From assembly GCF_035987325.1 (NCBI RefSeq), contig NZ_CP108488.1, positions 7,750,001 through 7,814,000 of the forward strand: 64,000 nucleotides of DNA, given 5' to 3'. This document shows positions 24,754 to 34,896 of the stretch, piece after piece. Source of the DNA: Streptomyces sp. NBC_01244. GTDB taxonomy: Bacteria; Actinomycetota; Actinomycetes; Streptomycetales; Streptomycetaceae. The position numbers were made by a program, and so were the translations under genes. Position 1 is the first letter of the stretch, and each line of letters opens with the position of its first letter. The notes beneath the pieces were generated by a model. That model made no database searches, was not told where the DNA came from, and worked only from the letters and a program-made list of their open reading frames with translations.

Positions 24754-25380
24754 TCAGCCTCTCTGCACTGCTGCGCGTGCCCGCGTAGCATTCATGGCGG
24801 CGCCATCGCGCGCGAGGTAGGCCCTCTCCTGCACACTGCCGCCGAAGTCACCCCATGCGTAGAAGGTGGCTACGAGGGCGGCCGTAGTCGCTGTTCCCGA
24901 GGATGCAGTCGCCAAGATCCGGGCCACGCTGGCCGGCAGTTGCGCGAGAGGCCGCACTCTCGTTTGGACGGCGATATCGGCGCACCGTCCCGCCCACACT
25001 TCGAGACCTTGCGCGGCCCGTGCGAGGAACACCGCGACGCAGGCGAAGAAGGCGTAGGCGAAGGCGAACCCCGCCAAGAACCTCGTGGGCAGACCGGGGG
25101 TCGGGCCGGTGCCGAAGATGGGCAACCCGAGGACGCAGTAGGAGACTACCTGTCCGGAGATGGCTGCCAGGAAGACGGATCCGAACAGCGACCCACTGAT
25201 GTCGTCGTAGTCGTCCTCTGCCGCTTCTGGCCCGCTCGGTGGCGCAGGGCGGGCCCGTCGTTGCGCGGGCATGAAGAGGTTGACGATGCTGCCGAGGACG
25301 TTGCCGGCCACGAACGTGCCCGAACCGTGGTTCGTCTGGTTCACGACCTTCTTCTCGTCCTCCGGCGGTCGGTCAGTCAC
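24754..25380 (-). CDS. membrane protein with N-terminal amyloid-signalling-like motif
   Basis: 208 residues from GTG 25380 (GGTGGG upstream), overlapping the previous stop by 8 nt; a start at 25395 is also open. Near the N terminus is NQTNHGSGTFVAGNVLGSI, a Gly/Asn-rich motif of the kind described for bacterial amyloid signalling sequences. An acidic linker and three hydrophobic segments follow (about residues 64-90, 102-122 and 153-173). The partner gene carries a matching motif at its C terminus. In known amyloid-signalling pairs such motifs template one another and switch on a membrane-damaging or other effector. Assignment of that role here is inference. Confidence 0.65.
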   Translation of the reverse strand: MTDRPPEDEKKVVNQTNHGSGTFVAGNVLGSIVNLFMPAQRRARPAPPSGPEAAEDDYDDISGSLFGSVFLAAISGQVVSYCVLGLPIFGTGPTPGLPTRFLAGFAFAYAFFACVAVFLARAAQGLEVWAGRCADIAVQTRVRPLAQLPASVARILATASSGTATTAALVATFYAWGDFGGSVQERAYLARDGAAMNATRARAAVQRG

Positions 25381-25750
25381 GCGCGAGCCCACCATGGTTG
25401 ATCGTCAGGCCGCCGTGGTTGTCACCGCCGATGAACAGTCCGCTCCCCGTGTTCTGCTGGTTGTACACGGTGGTTCCTGCCATGGTCAGAGCCTTGAACT
25501 CGGGGATGGCCTCCGGATGCGCGTCGAGGTGCACTCGAATCAGCGGTGTCAGTCGACCCACAAGTTCATCCGACGTGGCGTCCTGGTCATCGAAAACAGC
25601 GATCACGGCGTCCTGCTCGGCGGTCGATCCACGGCGTACGAGTGCCCGGACCTTATGGCCGACCCACGCCGCCCCGCCTGTCACAGCCCCACTGGCCAGC
25701 GCGACGGCCGACCCTGCGGCAATCTCTCCAACAACATCGGTCAGACTCAC
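25373..25750 (-). CDS. small protein with C-terminal amyloid-signalling-like motif
   Basis: 125 residues from GTG 25750 with GGAG 9 nt upstream. A glycine-rich hydrophobic stretch (about residues 8-30) could enter a membrane. A helical middle (TSDELVGRLTPLIRVHLDAH) follows, and the end has NQQNTGSGLFIGGDNHGGL, which shares N-Q-x-N-x-G-S-G-x-F-[VI]-x-G-[ND] with the neighbouring protein. The two genes overlap. The motif at opposite ends of two adjacent proteins is the usual layout of amyloid-signalling partners. No catalytic motif was found. Confidence 0.65.
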   Translation of the reverse strand: MSLTDVVGEIAAGSAVALASGAVTGGAAWVGHKVRALVRRGSTAEQDAVIAVFDDQDATSDELVGRLTPLIRVHLDAHPEAIPEFKALTMAGTTVYNQQNTGSGLFIGGDNHGGLTINHGGLARD

Positions 25751-26156
25751 GGCTGTTGACTCCAATGGGATCCAAAGTGAGGCCCCAACGTACTGCCGCG
25801 AGCATGAGCGGGAGACGGCTTTCGCCGTTGTGGCCGTCACCCGCGGGGGCTTCCTTCCCTACTGCGGTGCGAGGTGCGTCTTTGGAGGGGGCCGGCCATG
25901 CCGCCATCGGCGCCCCGGGCGGGCGGCGGACAGCTCTCGGGATCGGGACAGGGGCATGGGTTCATCGGTCAACGTGGTAGGCCATATATGAAGGCCAGCC
26001 GTGGTGTTCGTCCCTGCCAAGCCGACCTTCGCCCGGCACTCTCTGTGACGGTCAGCGGGGGCCGTCCGCGTGGAGCCGAGGCGCTCGGAAAGTGTGGAGC
26101 AGCAGGTGGGGGAGGCCCAGCTCGCTCCCCGGCACCGCCAATTCTCCCCAGATTCT
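25751..26156. other. intergenic stretch at the likely accessory/core boundary
   Basis: About 400 bases with no supported gene; frames crossing it on either strand have no coding character. It contains CTCCCC-rich repeats (26127-26160) just before the corA-side terminator. This is a plausible place for the right limit of the accessory region, but no tRNA or attachment repeat was recognised. Confidence 0.35.
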
Positions 26157-26184
26157 CCCCAGGGCCCTGAAATGGGCCCTGGGG
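26157..26184. terminator. 11-bp perfect hairpin downstream of corA
   Basis: CCCCAGGGCCC and GGGCCCTGGGG flank TGAAAT. The hairpin follows the corA stop by 45 nt on the minus strand. It probably terminates corA transcription. Confidence 0.7.
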
Positions 26185-26228
26185 AGTGTTTGCTCAAGTG
26201 AACTCACCCGGCGAATCTCGCTCGTCGG

Positions 26229-27407
26229 CTACAGCCAGTCGCGCTTCTTGAAGATGACGTACAGGCTCACGCAGACCACTGCCATCAGCAGGATTGCGAA
26301 GGGGTAGCCTCCCGCCCACTTGAGTTCGGGCATGTCCTCGAAGTTCATGCCGTAGATGGTTCCCACGAGTGTGGGAGCAAACAAAATGGCAGCCCATGAG
26401 GAGATCTTCTTGATCTCCTCGTTCTGTTCGAAGCCGGCCTCGGCCAAGGCGCGCATTTCGGCGTTCTGTTGTTGGGAGACCAGGGTGGCGTTGACCGTCA
26501 GGATTTCGGTCAGGGCCTGGCGGAAGCCGTCCACGCGTTCGCTGGTGTGGGTGACGTGGTCGGCTACGTCGCGGAGGTAGCGCTGGAGTTCCTCGTCCGT
26601 GCCGTACTTCGCGAAGCCGGCCATCAGGCTGTGGAGCATGCCGACCAGGGGGCGGGTTGCGCGTTGGAACTCGACCATTTCCCGGGAGAGTTCGTAGATG
26701 CGGCGGGAGACTTCCGGGTCGCCGCTGAAGACCTCGGTCTCGATCTCGTCCATGTCGATCTGGACGCCCTCGACGACCGGGGCGTAGCCGTCGACCACCG
26801 CGTCGAGGATGGCGTACAGGGCGGCTTCCGGGCCGAGGGAGAGGAGTTCGGGGGATCCCTCCATGCGGCGGCGGACCGCCGAGAGGTCCGGGGCCGCGCC
26901 GTGGCGGACCGTGATCAGGAAGTCGGGGCCGACGAAGATGTGGAGCTCGCCGAAGTCGACCTCCTCCAAGGCATCCAGGTAGCGCGCGGCCCGCAGGACG
27001 ACGAAGAGGGTGTCTCCGTAGCGCTCCAGCTTGGGGCGTTGGTGGGCTTCCAGGGCGTCTTCGATGGAGAGCGGGTGGAGGTTGAACTCATCGGCCAGGG
27101 AGTGGAGTTCGGGTTCCGTGGGGCGGTGCAGCCCGATCCAGGCCATGCCGTCGGGCTGTTCGCGCAGCCGGCGGAAGGTCTCGGCGAGGGTGGTGGGGGA
27201 GGCGACCCGGACGCCGTCGCGGTAGACCGCGGAGTCGATCACGCTGCGGTGGTCCGCGGGGGTGGGGGCCGGCGGGGGCGGCTTCGGGGCCCGTGGGGGT
27301 GTGGCCGGGGGAGCGGAGGGAGGGGCGGCCGGGCGTCGCCATCCCGCACGCTTCGCGGGCACGGAGGCGGACGGAGGCGAGGGGCGGCGGTCTGGTCGCT
27401 CCGACAT
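26229..27407 (-). CDS. corA: CorA-type Mg/Co transporter
   Basis: 392 residues. A Pro-rich N-terminal extension (residues 1-50) precedes the cytoplasmic alpha/beta funnel and a long stalk helix. Two C-terminal transmembrane helices follow, with the signature YGMNFEDMPEL between them (GMN selectivity loop) and a basic FKKRDWL end. CorA forms a homopentameric inner-membrane channel for Mg2+ (and Co2+/Ni2+). The gene stands alone between intergenic regions. The N-terminal Pro-rich tail is longer than in E. coli CorA but common in actinomycetes. Confidence 0.93.
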   Translation of the reverse strand: MSERPDRRPSPPSASVPAKRAGWRRPAAPPSAPPATPPRAPKPPPPAPTPADHRSVIDSAVYRDGVRVASPTTLAETFRRLREQPDGMAWIGLHRPTEPELHSLADEFNLHPLSIEDALEAHQRPKLERYGDTLFVVLRAARYLDALEEVDFGELHIFVGPDFLITVRHGAAPDLSAVRRRMEGSPELLSLGPEAALYAILDAVVDGYAPVVEGVQIDMDEIETEVFSGDPEVSRRIYELSREMVEFQRATRPLVGMLHSLMAGFAKYGTDEELQRYLRDVADHVTHTSERVDGFRQALTEILTVNATLVSQQQNAEMRALAEAGFEQNEEIKKISSWAAILFAPTLVGTIYGMNFEDMPELKWAGGYPFAILLMAVVCVSLYVIFKKRDWL

Positions 27408-27540
27408 CGCAGGTCAGCTCCCGGTCGAACGGGTGTTTACGGGCAAAGGGCAGGATATCCGGGTGGAGGGACCCCGGGGTTCATGCGGGTCCGTGCGCGC
27501 GGGTGCGACCGGTTCGGAGTTGCGGACAGAAGGTGTCCGC

Positions 27541-28722
27541 ATGGGCCGCTACGTTGCTGTCATGGCCTCCAAGACGATGCGTCCCGTACTCGACACCCTT
27601 GCGCTGAACCGTGCCACGCTCGCCCGTCAGCTGCTCCTGACCCGCGCCGAGATGTCCGCGCAGGACGCCACCCAGCACCTGATGGGGCTCCAGGCGCAGA
27701 ACGTGAAGCCGCCCTACTTCCAGCTCCACGCCCGACTCGCCGGATTCGGGCCGGCCGAGCTCGCCGGGCTGATGGAGTCCCGTCAGGTGGTCCGGATGGT
27801 CACCATGAGGTCCACCATCCACACCCACACCGTCCACGACGCGCTCACCCTGCGCCCGCTCGTCCAGCCCGCCCGCGACCGGGAGATCAACTACTTCCGC
27901 AAGGGCCTGGTCGGAGTGGACCTGGACAAGCTGGCCGAGCGGGCGCGGGCGTTCGTGGAGGCCGAGCCGCGGACCATGGCGGAGATACGGGAGGAACTGC
28001 TCAAGGAGTGGCCCGGAGCCGACCCGCAGTCGCTGTCCGTCGCCGCGCGCTGCCGGCTGCCGCTCGTCCAGGTGACACCGCGCGGGGTCTGGGGGAAGAG
28101 CGGCCAAGTCCGCCTCACCACCTTGAGTGAGTGGGTGGGAGTGGGAGGAGGAGTGGGAGGAGGAGTGGGAGGAGAGGCCGGCGGGGAGGGCTCGGGGATT
28201 GATGACGTTGTCCTTCGGTATCTCGGGGCGTTTGGGCCCGCCTCCGTCAAGGACATGCAGACGTGGGCCGGGCTCACCCGGCTGCGCGAGGCCTTCGAGC
28301 GGCTCAGGCCCGGCCTGGAGGTGTTCCAGGACGAGAACGGCGTCGAGCTCTTCGATCTGCCCGACGGGCCGCGCCCCGACGCCGAGCAGCCCGCGCCGCC
28401 CCGCTTCCTTCCCGAGTTCGACAACCTGCTCCTCTCCCATGCCGACCGTTCCCGGGTGATCGCGCCCGAGCTGAAGGGGAGCACCTGGTCCGGGAACCAG
28501 GCCCACTGCACGCTGCTCGTCGACGGCTTCCTCGCCGGGCTCTGGAAGCTGGACGGTGGGACGGGCGGTGGGACGCTCACCGTCGAGCTGTTCTCCGCCG
28601 TCTCCAAGGCCGGTAGGGCAGAGATCGTGGCCGAGGGGGAGGCCCTTCTCGCCGCCATGGGCGACAGCGCGGGTGAGGGTTCCGCGGGCGGCTCCGTACG
28701 GTTCGGGTCCATCCGCGGCTGA
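27541..28722 (+). CDS. AlkZ-like (HTH_42) winged-helix DNA glycosylase
   Basis: 393 residues from ATG 27541 (AAGG 8 nt upstream); ATG 27562 is an alternative. HTH_42 family: LNRATLARQLLLTRAEMSAQ, then HLMGLQAQNVKPPYFQL, whose Q51-A-Q53 matches the QxQ catalytic motif of AlkZ, the azinomycin-resistance glycosylase that unhooks DNA crosslinks. Later come MVTMRSTIHTHT and LLLSHADRSRVI, also family-typical. A 12-bp GTGGGAGGAGGA-like repeat at about 28134-28180 encodes a Gly/Val-rich linker. It probably removes bulky alkylated or crosslinked bases. No crosslinker biosynthesis genes are visible nearby. Confidence 0.8.
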   Translation: MGRYVAVMASKTMRPVLDTLALNRATLARQLLLTRAEMSAQDATQHLMGLQAQNVKPPYFQLHARLAGFGPAELAGLMESRQVVRMVTMRSTIHTHTVHDALTLRPLVQPARDREINYFRKGLVGVDLDKLAERARAFVEAEPRTMAEIREELLKEWPGADPQSLSVAARCRLPLVQVTPRGVWGKSGQVRLTTLSEWVGVGGGVGGGVGGEAGGEGSGIDDVVLRYLGAFGPASVKDMQTWAGLTRLREAFERLRPGLEVFQDENGVELFDLPDGPRPDAEQPAPPRFLPEFDNLLLSHADRSRVIAPELKGSTWSGNQAHCTLLVDGFLAGLWKLDGGTGGGTLTVELFSAVSKAGRAEIVAEGEALLAAMGDSAGEGSAGGSVRFGSIRG

Positions 28723-28810
28723 GCCGGACGGGTGGTCGAGCCGGGCGGCCAGGACCCGCCGCGCTCTGGTGGCCCGTACGCCGGACACGGCACGATGCCT
28801 GGCACGACCG

Positions 28811-28856
28811 AGATCCACCGCGATCCACCGCGATCCACCGCGATCGACCGCGATCG
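28811..28856. repeat. 10-bp tandem repeat upstream of the acyl-CoA synthetase
   Basis: About 4.5 copies of CGATCCACCG (first copy AGATCCACCG, fourth CGATCGACCG), spaced one helical turn apart and ending 24 nt before the acyl-CoA synthetase start. Possible regulator array or a simple minisatellite. Confidence 0.7.
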
Positions 28857-28880
28857 TTATTCGGGACCTAGGAGAGAGCA

Positions 28881-30422
28881 ATGCGGATTCCCATGACCGT
28901 CACGGACTTCCTCGACCGGGCGGAGCTGGGGTTCTCGTCCAGTCCGGGCGTGGTGGACGAGCCGGATCAGCCCGGTCCACCGGTCCCCGATTCGACGTAC
29001 GGGAGGCTCGGCGAGCGCGTACGGGCCTGGCAGGCGGGATTCGACGCGCTGGGGGTCGGCGAGGGCGAGCGCGTGGCGGTGGTCAGCCACAACTCCGCCC
29101 GGCTGCTGGAGCTGCTGTTCGCGCTGCCGATGAGCGGGCGCGTCTGCGTACCGGTCAACTTCCGGCTGAAGCCGGAGGAGGTCGACTACGTGGTCCGGCA
29201 GAGCGGTGCCTCGGTCCTGCTCGTCGACCCGGAGCTGGACGAGGCGCTGTCGGGCGTCAAGGCGCGCCACCGCTTCGTCCTCGGGGCGGAGACGGACGCG
29301 ATGCTGATGCGCTTCGGGGTGGAGCCGCGCCCCTGGTCGCACCCGGACGAGGACGCGACGGCGACGATCAACTACACCTCGGGGACCACGGCCCGCCCCA
29401 AAGGGGTGCAGCTCACCCACCGCAACATCTGGGTGAACGGGCTCACCTTCGGCCTGCACACCCGGGTCTGGGAGCGTGACGTCTACATGCACACGCTGCC
29501 GATGTTCCACTGCAACGGCTGGGGCATGCCCTTCGTGATGGCAGGGCTCGGCGTCAAGCAGGTCGTGCTGCGCAAGGTCGACGGCGCCGAGATCCTGCGA
29601 CGGGTCGAGGAACACGGCGTCACGCTGATGTGCGGTGCGCCCGCCGTGTGGAACACGGTGCTGGACGCGGCGGCGAGCTGGGAGGGCGAGATCCCGGGCC
29701 GCGACCGGGTACGCGTCGTCTGCGCGGGCGCCCCACCGCCGAGCCGGACGATCCAGCGCATGGGCGAGGAGCTGGGCTGGGAGTTCACGCAGATCTACGG
29801 CCTGACCGAGACCTCGCCGCTGCTCACCTTCAACCGGACCCGGCCGGCCGACGCGGAGCTGCCGGCCGAGGAACGGGCGCGCAGGCTCTCGCGTGCGGGG
29901 CTTCCCGCACTGGGCGTCACACTGCGAGTGTCCGAGGACGGCGAGGTGCTGGCCCGGTCGAACGTCGTGCTGGAGGGGTACTGGGACAAGCCGGAGGAGA
30001 CCGAGGCCGCATTGCGGGACGGCTGGTTCCACACGGGCGACGGTGGCGCGGTCGACGAGGCCGACGGCCATCTGACGATCTCCGACCGGAAGAAGGACGT
30101 GATCATCACCGGCGGCGAGAACGTGTCCTCGATCGAGGTGGAGGACGCGATCTTCAGCCATCCGGCGGTCGCGGAGGTCGCCGTCATCGGTGTGCCGCAC
30201 GAGAAATGGGGCGAGACGATCAAGGCCCTCGTGGTCCTCGCCGAGGGAGAGGCCGTGCAGGAGGCGGAGATCATCGCCCACTGCAAGGAACGACTGGCCG
30301 GGTACAAGGCCCCGACGACGGTCGAATTCCGTGCCACCATCCCGCGTACGGCCACCGGCAAGATCCAGAAGTTCAAGCTCCGCGAGCCGTACTGGTCGGG
30401 CCGGGAGCGGCAGGTGAACTGA
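28881..30422 (+). CDS. acyl-CoA synthetase (AMP-binding, ANL family)
   Basis: 513 residues, ATG with GGAGAG 5-6 nt upstream. The ATP phosphate-binding motif is INYTSGTTARPKGVQLTH (about residue 160), with YGLTET (about 308) for adenylate binding. The C-terminal hinge (SDRKKDVIITGGENVSS) and the catalytic lysine region RTATGKIQKFKL complete the fold. It activates a carboxylic acid to acyl-AMP and then acyl-CoA; the closest general type is medium/long-chain or propionyl-like ligases, and the substrate cannot be read from sequence. Single gene with its own terminator. Confidence 0.9.
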   Translation: MRIPMTVTDFLDRAELGFSSSPGVVDEPDQPGPPVPDSTYGRLGERVRAWQAGFDALGVGEGERVAVVSHNSARLLELLFALPMSGRVCVPVNFRLKPEEVDYVVRQSGASVLLVDPELDEALSGVKARHRFVLGAETDAMLMRFGVEPRPWSHPDEDATATINYTSGTTARPKGVQLTHRNIWVNGLTFGLHTRVWERDVYMHTLPMFHCNGWGMPFVMAGLGVKQVVLRKVDGAEILRRVEEHGVTLMCGAPAVWNTVLDAAASWEGEIPGRDRVRVVCAGAPPPSRTIQRMGEELGWEFTQIYGLTETSPLLTFNRTRPADAELPAEERARRLSRAGLPALGVTLRVSEDGEVLARSNVVLEGYWDKPEETEAALRDGWFHTGDGGAVDEADGHLTISDRKKDVIITGGENVSSIEVEDAIFSHPAVAEVAVIGVPHEKWGETIKALVVLAEGEAVQEAEIIAHCKERLAGYKAPTTVEFRATIPRTATGKIQKFKLREPYWSGRERQVN

Positions 30423-30428
30423 CCCCGG

Positions 30429-30460
30429 CGGTACGGGGCTGCGCGCGCAGCCCCGTACCG
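30429..30460. terminator. 14-bp perfect hairpin after the acyl-CoA synthetase
   Basis: CGGTACGGGGCTGC and GCAGCCCCGTACCG flank a 4-nt loop, between convergent genes. Probable bidirectional terminator. Confidence 0.8.
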
Positions 30461-30496
30461 GCCGTCGGCCCTCGGCTATCGGACCCTCAGGTGGTG

Positions 30497-30985
30497 TCAG
30501 GCCGGCAGCTGCGCCTCGATCGCCGCGATGACCTCGGCGGCCTCGGGCTCGGTGCGCGGGCGGAAGCGGGCCACGACCTCGCCGGCGGGGGAGATCAGGA
30601 ACTTCTCGAAGTTCCAGGTGATGTCACCGGCCTCGCCCTCGGCGTCCGGGACCTTCACCAGCTCCTCGTAGAGCGGGTGGCGGTTATCGCCGTTGACGTC
30701 GGACTTCTCCAGCATCGGGAAGGTGACGCCGAAGCCGGCCGCGCAGAACGTCTGGATGTCGTCGGCGTTGCCCGGCTCCTGCCCGCCGAACTGGTTGCAC
30801 GGCACACCGATGACGGTGAAGCCCTTCTCCTCGTACTTGAACTGCAGACGGGCCAGGCCCGAGTACTGCGGGGTGAGACCGCACTGCGAGGCGGTGTTCA
30901 CGAGAAGGATCGCCTTGCCCTTGTGCGCGGCGAGGCTGGTGGGCTCGTCGGACAGGGTGGTCAGCGGGATGTCGTACAGGCTCAT
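30497..30985 (-). CDS. glutathione peroxidase-family thiol peroxidase
   Basis: 162 residues from ATG 30985 with AGGAG 6-7 nt upstream. Peroxidatic Cys35 in NTASQCGLTPQYSGLARL, then GVPCNQFGGQEPG and WNFEKFLI supply the Cys-Gln-Trp-Asn tetrad. The non-selenocysteine bacterial type usually uses thioredoxin, or mycothiol-linked reductants in actinomycetes, to reduce H2O2 and organic peroxides. Monocistronic by spacing. Confidence 0.9.
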   Translation of the reverse strand: MSLYDIPLTTLSDEPTSLAAHKGKAILLVNTASQCGLTPQYSGLARLQFKYEEKGFTVIGVPCNQFGGQEPGNADDIQTFCAAGFGVTFPMLEKSDVNGDNRHPLYEELVKVPDAEGEAGDITWNFEKFLISPAGEVVARFRPRTEPEAAEVIAAIEAQLPA

Positions 30986-31028
30986 CAAGCTCTCCTCGGC
31001 AGGCAAACGCACGTAATACCCCCCGAGC

Positions 31029-31862
31029 CTAGGCCCCCATGCCGAGGAGGTCTTCCGCCGGGTCGTTGACCGGCTGGGGCATGCCCGTGAGGTCCATGAC
31101 GAAGAGGGGTATGCCGAGGTCGTCCGCGCGGGCGCGCGCGTCTTCCGTGTATCCGGCGAGCGAGAAGTAGACGCTGGTCGCGCAGGCCGTGAGCCCATTC
31201 AGCCAGACGCACTCCACCGCCCGCAGCCCGGCCGGAGCCGTCGTCGGGTCCACCTGGGCGACCAGGCCGGGGGCCCGCAGGTCCACCGCCGTCGACGGGA
31301 TCGGCCGCCCGTCGGGCTGGCGCACGTCCTGGAAGCCGAGCCAGCGCAGGTACAGCGCGGCGGTGACCACCGCGTCCCGGGCGGTACGGATCGTCACGGG
31401 CCGGAAGGCGGGGCGGGGCACCGCGGGGTCCGGGGCTGCCGGGGAAGCACGAGGAGCCGAGGGGGCGGGGGGAGCGGGCGGCGTAGACGGAGTAGAGGGA
31501 GCAGAAGGAGTAGAAGGAGCCGGGAAAGCCGCCGGCGGCTCCGCCGCACGCGGGGGAGTCCGTACCTCCCCACCGGAGGGAACCCCGCCCGCAGGCTCCA
31601 GCGGATGGACCGGAACCAGCACCACCGTCCCGCAGGAGGTGCACCCCACCTCCGGATGCGGCCACTCGCTCTCCCGGCCGCAGGACTCGCACCGCACCGC
31701 GACCCAGCTCTGCGTCCAGGTGCGGTGGGTCAGCTCCCGGGGCGGTGACGCCAGGTCCAGGGGAGGGGTGACCGGGTTCCCGCAGGCGCAGGGGAAGACC
31801 GGGGCGGCGTAGCCGTTCTCGCGCAGGCACGCCGGGCAGCGCACCGGTACCGCATCCGCCAT
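31029..31862 (-). CDS. zinc-ribbon protein with C-terminal restriction-endonuclease-like region
   Basis: 277 residues from ATG 31862. Two Cys pairs sit near the N terminus (CPACLRENGYAAPVFPCACG) and two more near 58-78 (CESCGRESEWPHPEVGCTSC), consistent with one or two zinc ribbons. A Pro/Ala/Ser-rich linker (about 95-155) follows. The C-terminal 120 residues (DAVVTAALYLRWLGFQDVRQ, then GLVAQVDPTTAP) resemble small Mrr-like nucleotide/DNA-binding folds, but a full PD-(D/E)xK set is not obvious. Function unknown; typical of Streptomyces core genomes near gcl. Confidence 0.6.
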   Translation of the reverse strand: MADAVPVRCPACLRENGYAAPVFPCACGNPVTPPLDLASPPRELTHRTWTQSWVAVRCESCGRESEWPHPEVGCTSCGTVVLVPVHPLEPAGGVPSGGEVRTPPRAAEPPAAFPAPSTPSAPSTPSTPPAPPAPSAPRASPAAPDPAVPRPAFRPVTIRTARDAVVTAALYLRWLGFQDVRQPDGRPIPSTAVDLRAPGLVAQVDPTTAPAGLRAVECVWLNGLTACATSVYFSLAGYTEDARARADDLGIPLFVMDLTGMPQPVNDPAEDLLGMGA

Positions 31863-32073
31863 GAGTGCCGGACCCCCTTCGCCTTCGTCGCTCTTCGCCT
31901 TCGTCGCTGTGCGTAGGCCCATGGTCCACCACCTGCCACCGGAGGGGTGGGCAGACCCTCGATTTTCGGTCGGGCCCTGGATTTTCGTACAACTCACTGC
32001 CCCATCGGCGGCTTTTGGTGGGTTCCGGGGTGCCGTACCGCCTTGACGTTGTGGGGAGTCGCCGCTTAGCTTG

Positions 32074-32109
32074 TTCCGTATAGCAGAACAAAACTTCCGG
32101 ATTACGGAA
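32074..32109 (+). promoter_or_regulatory. two AllR-type boxes upstream of gcl
   Basis: TTCCG-TATAG-CAGAA (32074-32088) and TTCCG-GATTA-CGGAA (32095-32109) are 21 bp apart centre to centre, on the same helix face. The second is a perfect palindrome. Matching boxes lie before hyi, the malate synthase gene and the allantoinase gene. Confidence 0.7.
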
Positions 32110-32141
32110 AAGCCTGACCGCCAGACCCGCAGGAGAACTCG

Positions 32142-33932
<1,791 letters not shown>

Positions 33933-33960
33933 TCCCATCAGGCTGGTCTAGCACCACCGA

Positions 33961-33998
33961 ACGGCCCCCGTCCCTCCTCCAGGAGGAACGGGGGCCGT
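33961..33998 (+). terminator. strong hairpin after gcl
   Basis: A 17-bp stem with one mismatch around a TCCA loop, left arm ACGGCCCCCGTCCCTCC, starting 29 nt after the gcl stop. Confidence 0.8.
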
Positions 33999-34519
33999 TC
34001 CGCGTTCCCTACGGGCCGCAGGTCCCGCCCACGTTCCACCAGGCGGCACGTGCACCGGCCCCGACGGCCCCCTAGGCACTGGCCGGGCCTCCCGGCATCC
34101 CGTACGGGGAACAGGGCGCGGGCCCGCACCAGGCGCCCCGTCCAGTAGCCCGCCGTGCAGGGTGACGGCCGGCCCCTGCCCCTTGCGTCCGGCCGGTGGC
34201 CCTGCCTGCGTGCCCAAGGAGCCCGCAAGGGCCGCGTACGGGCGTTCCCGGTGTCGGCCGACGGTCGTACAAGCTGCCGAACAGACTCCCTGTGCCCGTG
34301 GTGAGGCCCACAGGTCGGCGTCTTGGGCGTATGGGTGCGTGTGGACGCAGACGCCGGTCCACGTATAGAGGCCCACGTCCGGGTACAGCCACAGCCACAG
34401 GTACAGCCACAGGCGCAGGTGCGGGCGGAGGCACAGGGCCGGGTAAGGGTACGGGGACCCGCCTCACAGGCAGGTCCCCGTACCCCGGGCCGCTCCGCGT
34501 GTGCTCGGCCGGGCATGAC

Positions 34520-34559
34520 AAAGAGCCGAGTCACGGGACCGTCCGTGACTCGGCTCTTT
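34520..34559. terminator. 15-bp perfect hairpin with flanking A and T tracts
   Basis: AAAGAGCCGAGTCAC pairs with GTGACTCGGCTCTTT around GGGACCGTCC. The A-run and T-run make it a terminator on either strand, although no annotated gene ends nearby, which suggests an unannotated transcript to the left or right. Confidence 0.6.
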
Positions 34560-34655
34560 GGGTGTGTGTTGCTTGTTACCGCCCGACGGTACGAGGCTGG
34601 CGCGACAGGACGTTCGCACCGCCGGGCGGAGAGGGTGGGGGAGGTTCTCCATCCG

Positions 34656-34688
34656 TATACAGGGGGCTCTGTGCGTGGCCCCTGTATA
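34656..34688. repeat. 10-bp inverted repeat TATACAGGGG
   Basis: TATACAGGGG (34656-34665) and CCCCTGTATA (34679-34688) are 13 nt apart, followed by TAGAGGAG. Possible operator or hairpin at the 5' end of the structured stretch at 34709-34815. Confidence 0.5.
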
Positions 34689-34708
34689 TAGAGGAGTGAT
34701 TTTGGCTG

Positions 34709-34815
34709 GGACCGTGGCGAACGGCGACGAGAACTCCGGCTTCGTCTCCCTCAGGTCAAGAGACGGGCCTCGGAACCCATTACCACCGCACTGGCTCGCA
34801 CGCTCGCCACGGTCC
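34709..34815. ncRNA. possible structured RNA enclosed by a 12-bp long-range pairing
   Basis: GGACCGTGGCGA (34709-34720) is perfectly complementary to TCGCCACGGTCC (34804-34815), enclosing 83 nt with a small internal hairpin (about GACGA/TCGTC). No protein is supported here. Whether it is transcribed cannot be seen from sequence; a weak candidate only. Confidence 0.3.
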
Positions 34816-34879
34816 TCGTCCTGCCCTCACCGCGTACCACCCCTCATCCGGGTCCGCGGTGTGGGCTCAGCACCCGGAT

Positions 34880-34896
34880 CCTGACCTCCCGTCAGG
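34880..34896 (-). terminator. short hairpin after katA
   Basis: CCTGAC-CTCCC-GTCAGG, 6-bp stem, 22 nt beyond the katA stop on the minus strand. Confidence 0.45.

Noticed and set aside
26085..26160. tRNA or tRNA remnant as integration site near the corA terminator
   Set aside because: A GGTG...CACC pairing can be drawn, but there is no TTCGAAT loop, anticodon arm or CCA-like end.
34072..34521. 149-codon Pro/Val-rich minus-strand frame
   Set aside because: It overlaps competing frames on both strands, is low in complexity and lacks a convincing start. Kept as gene-less stretch.
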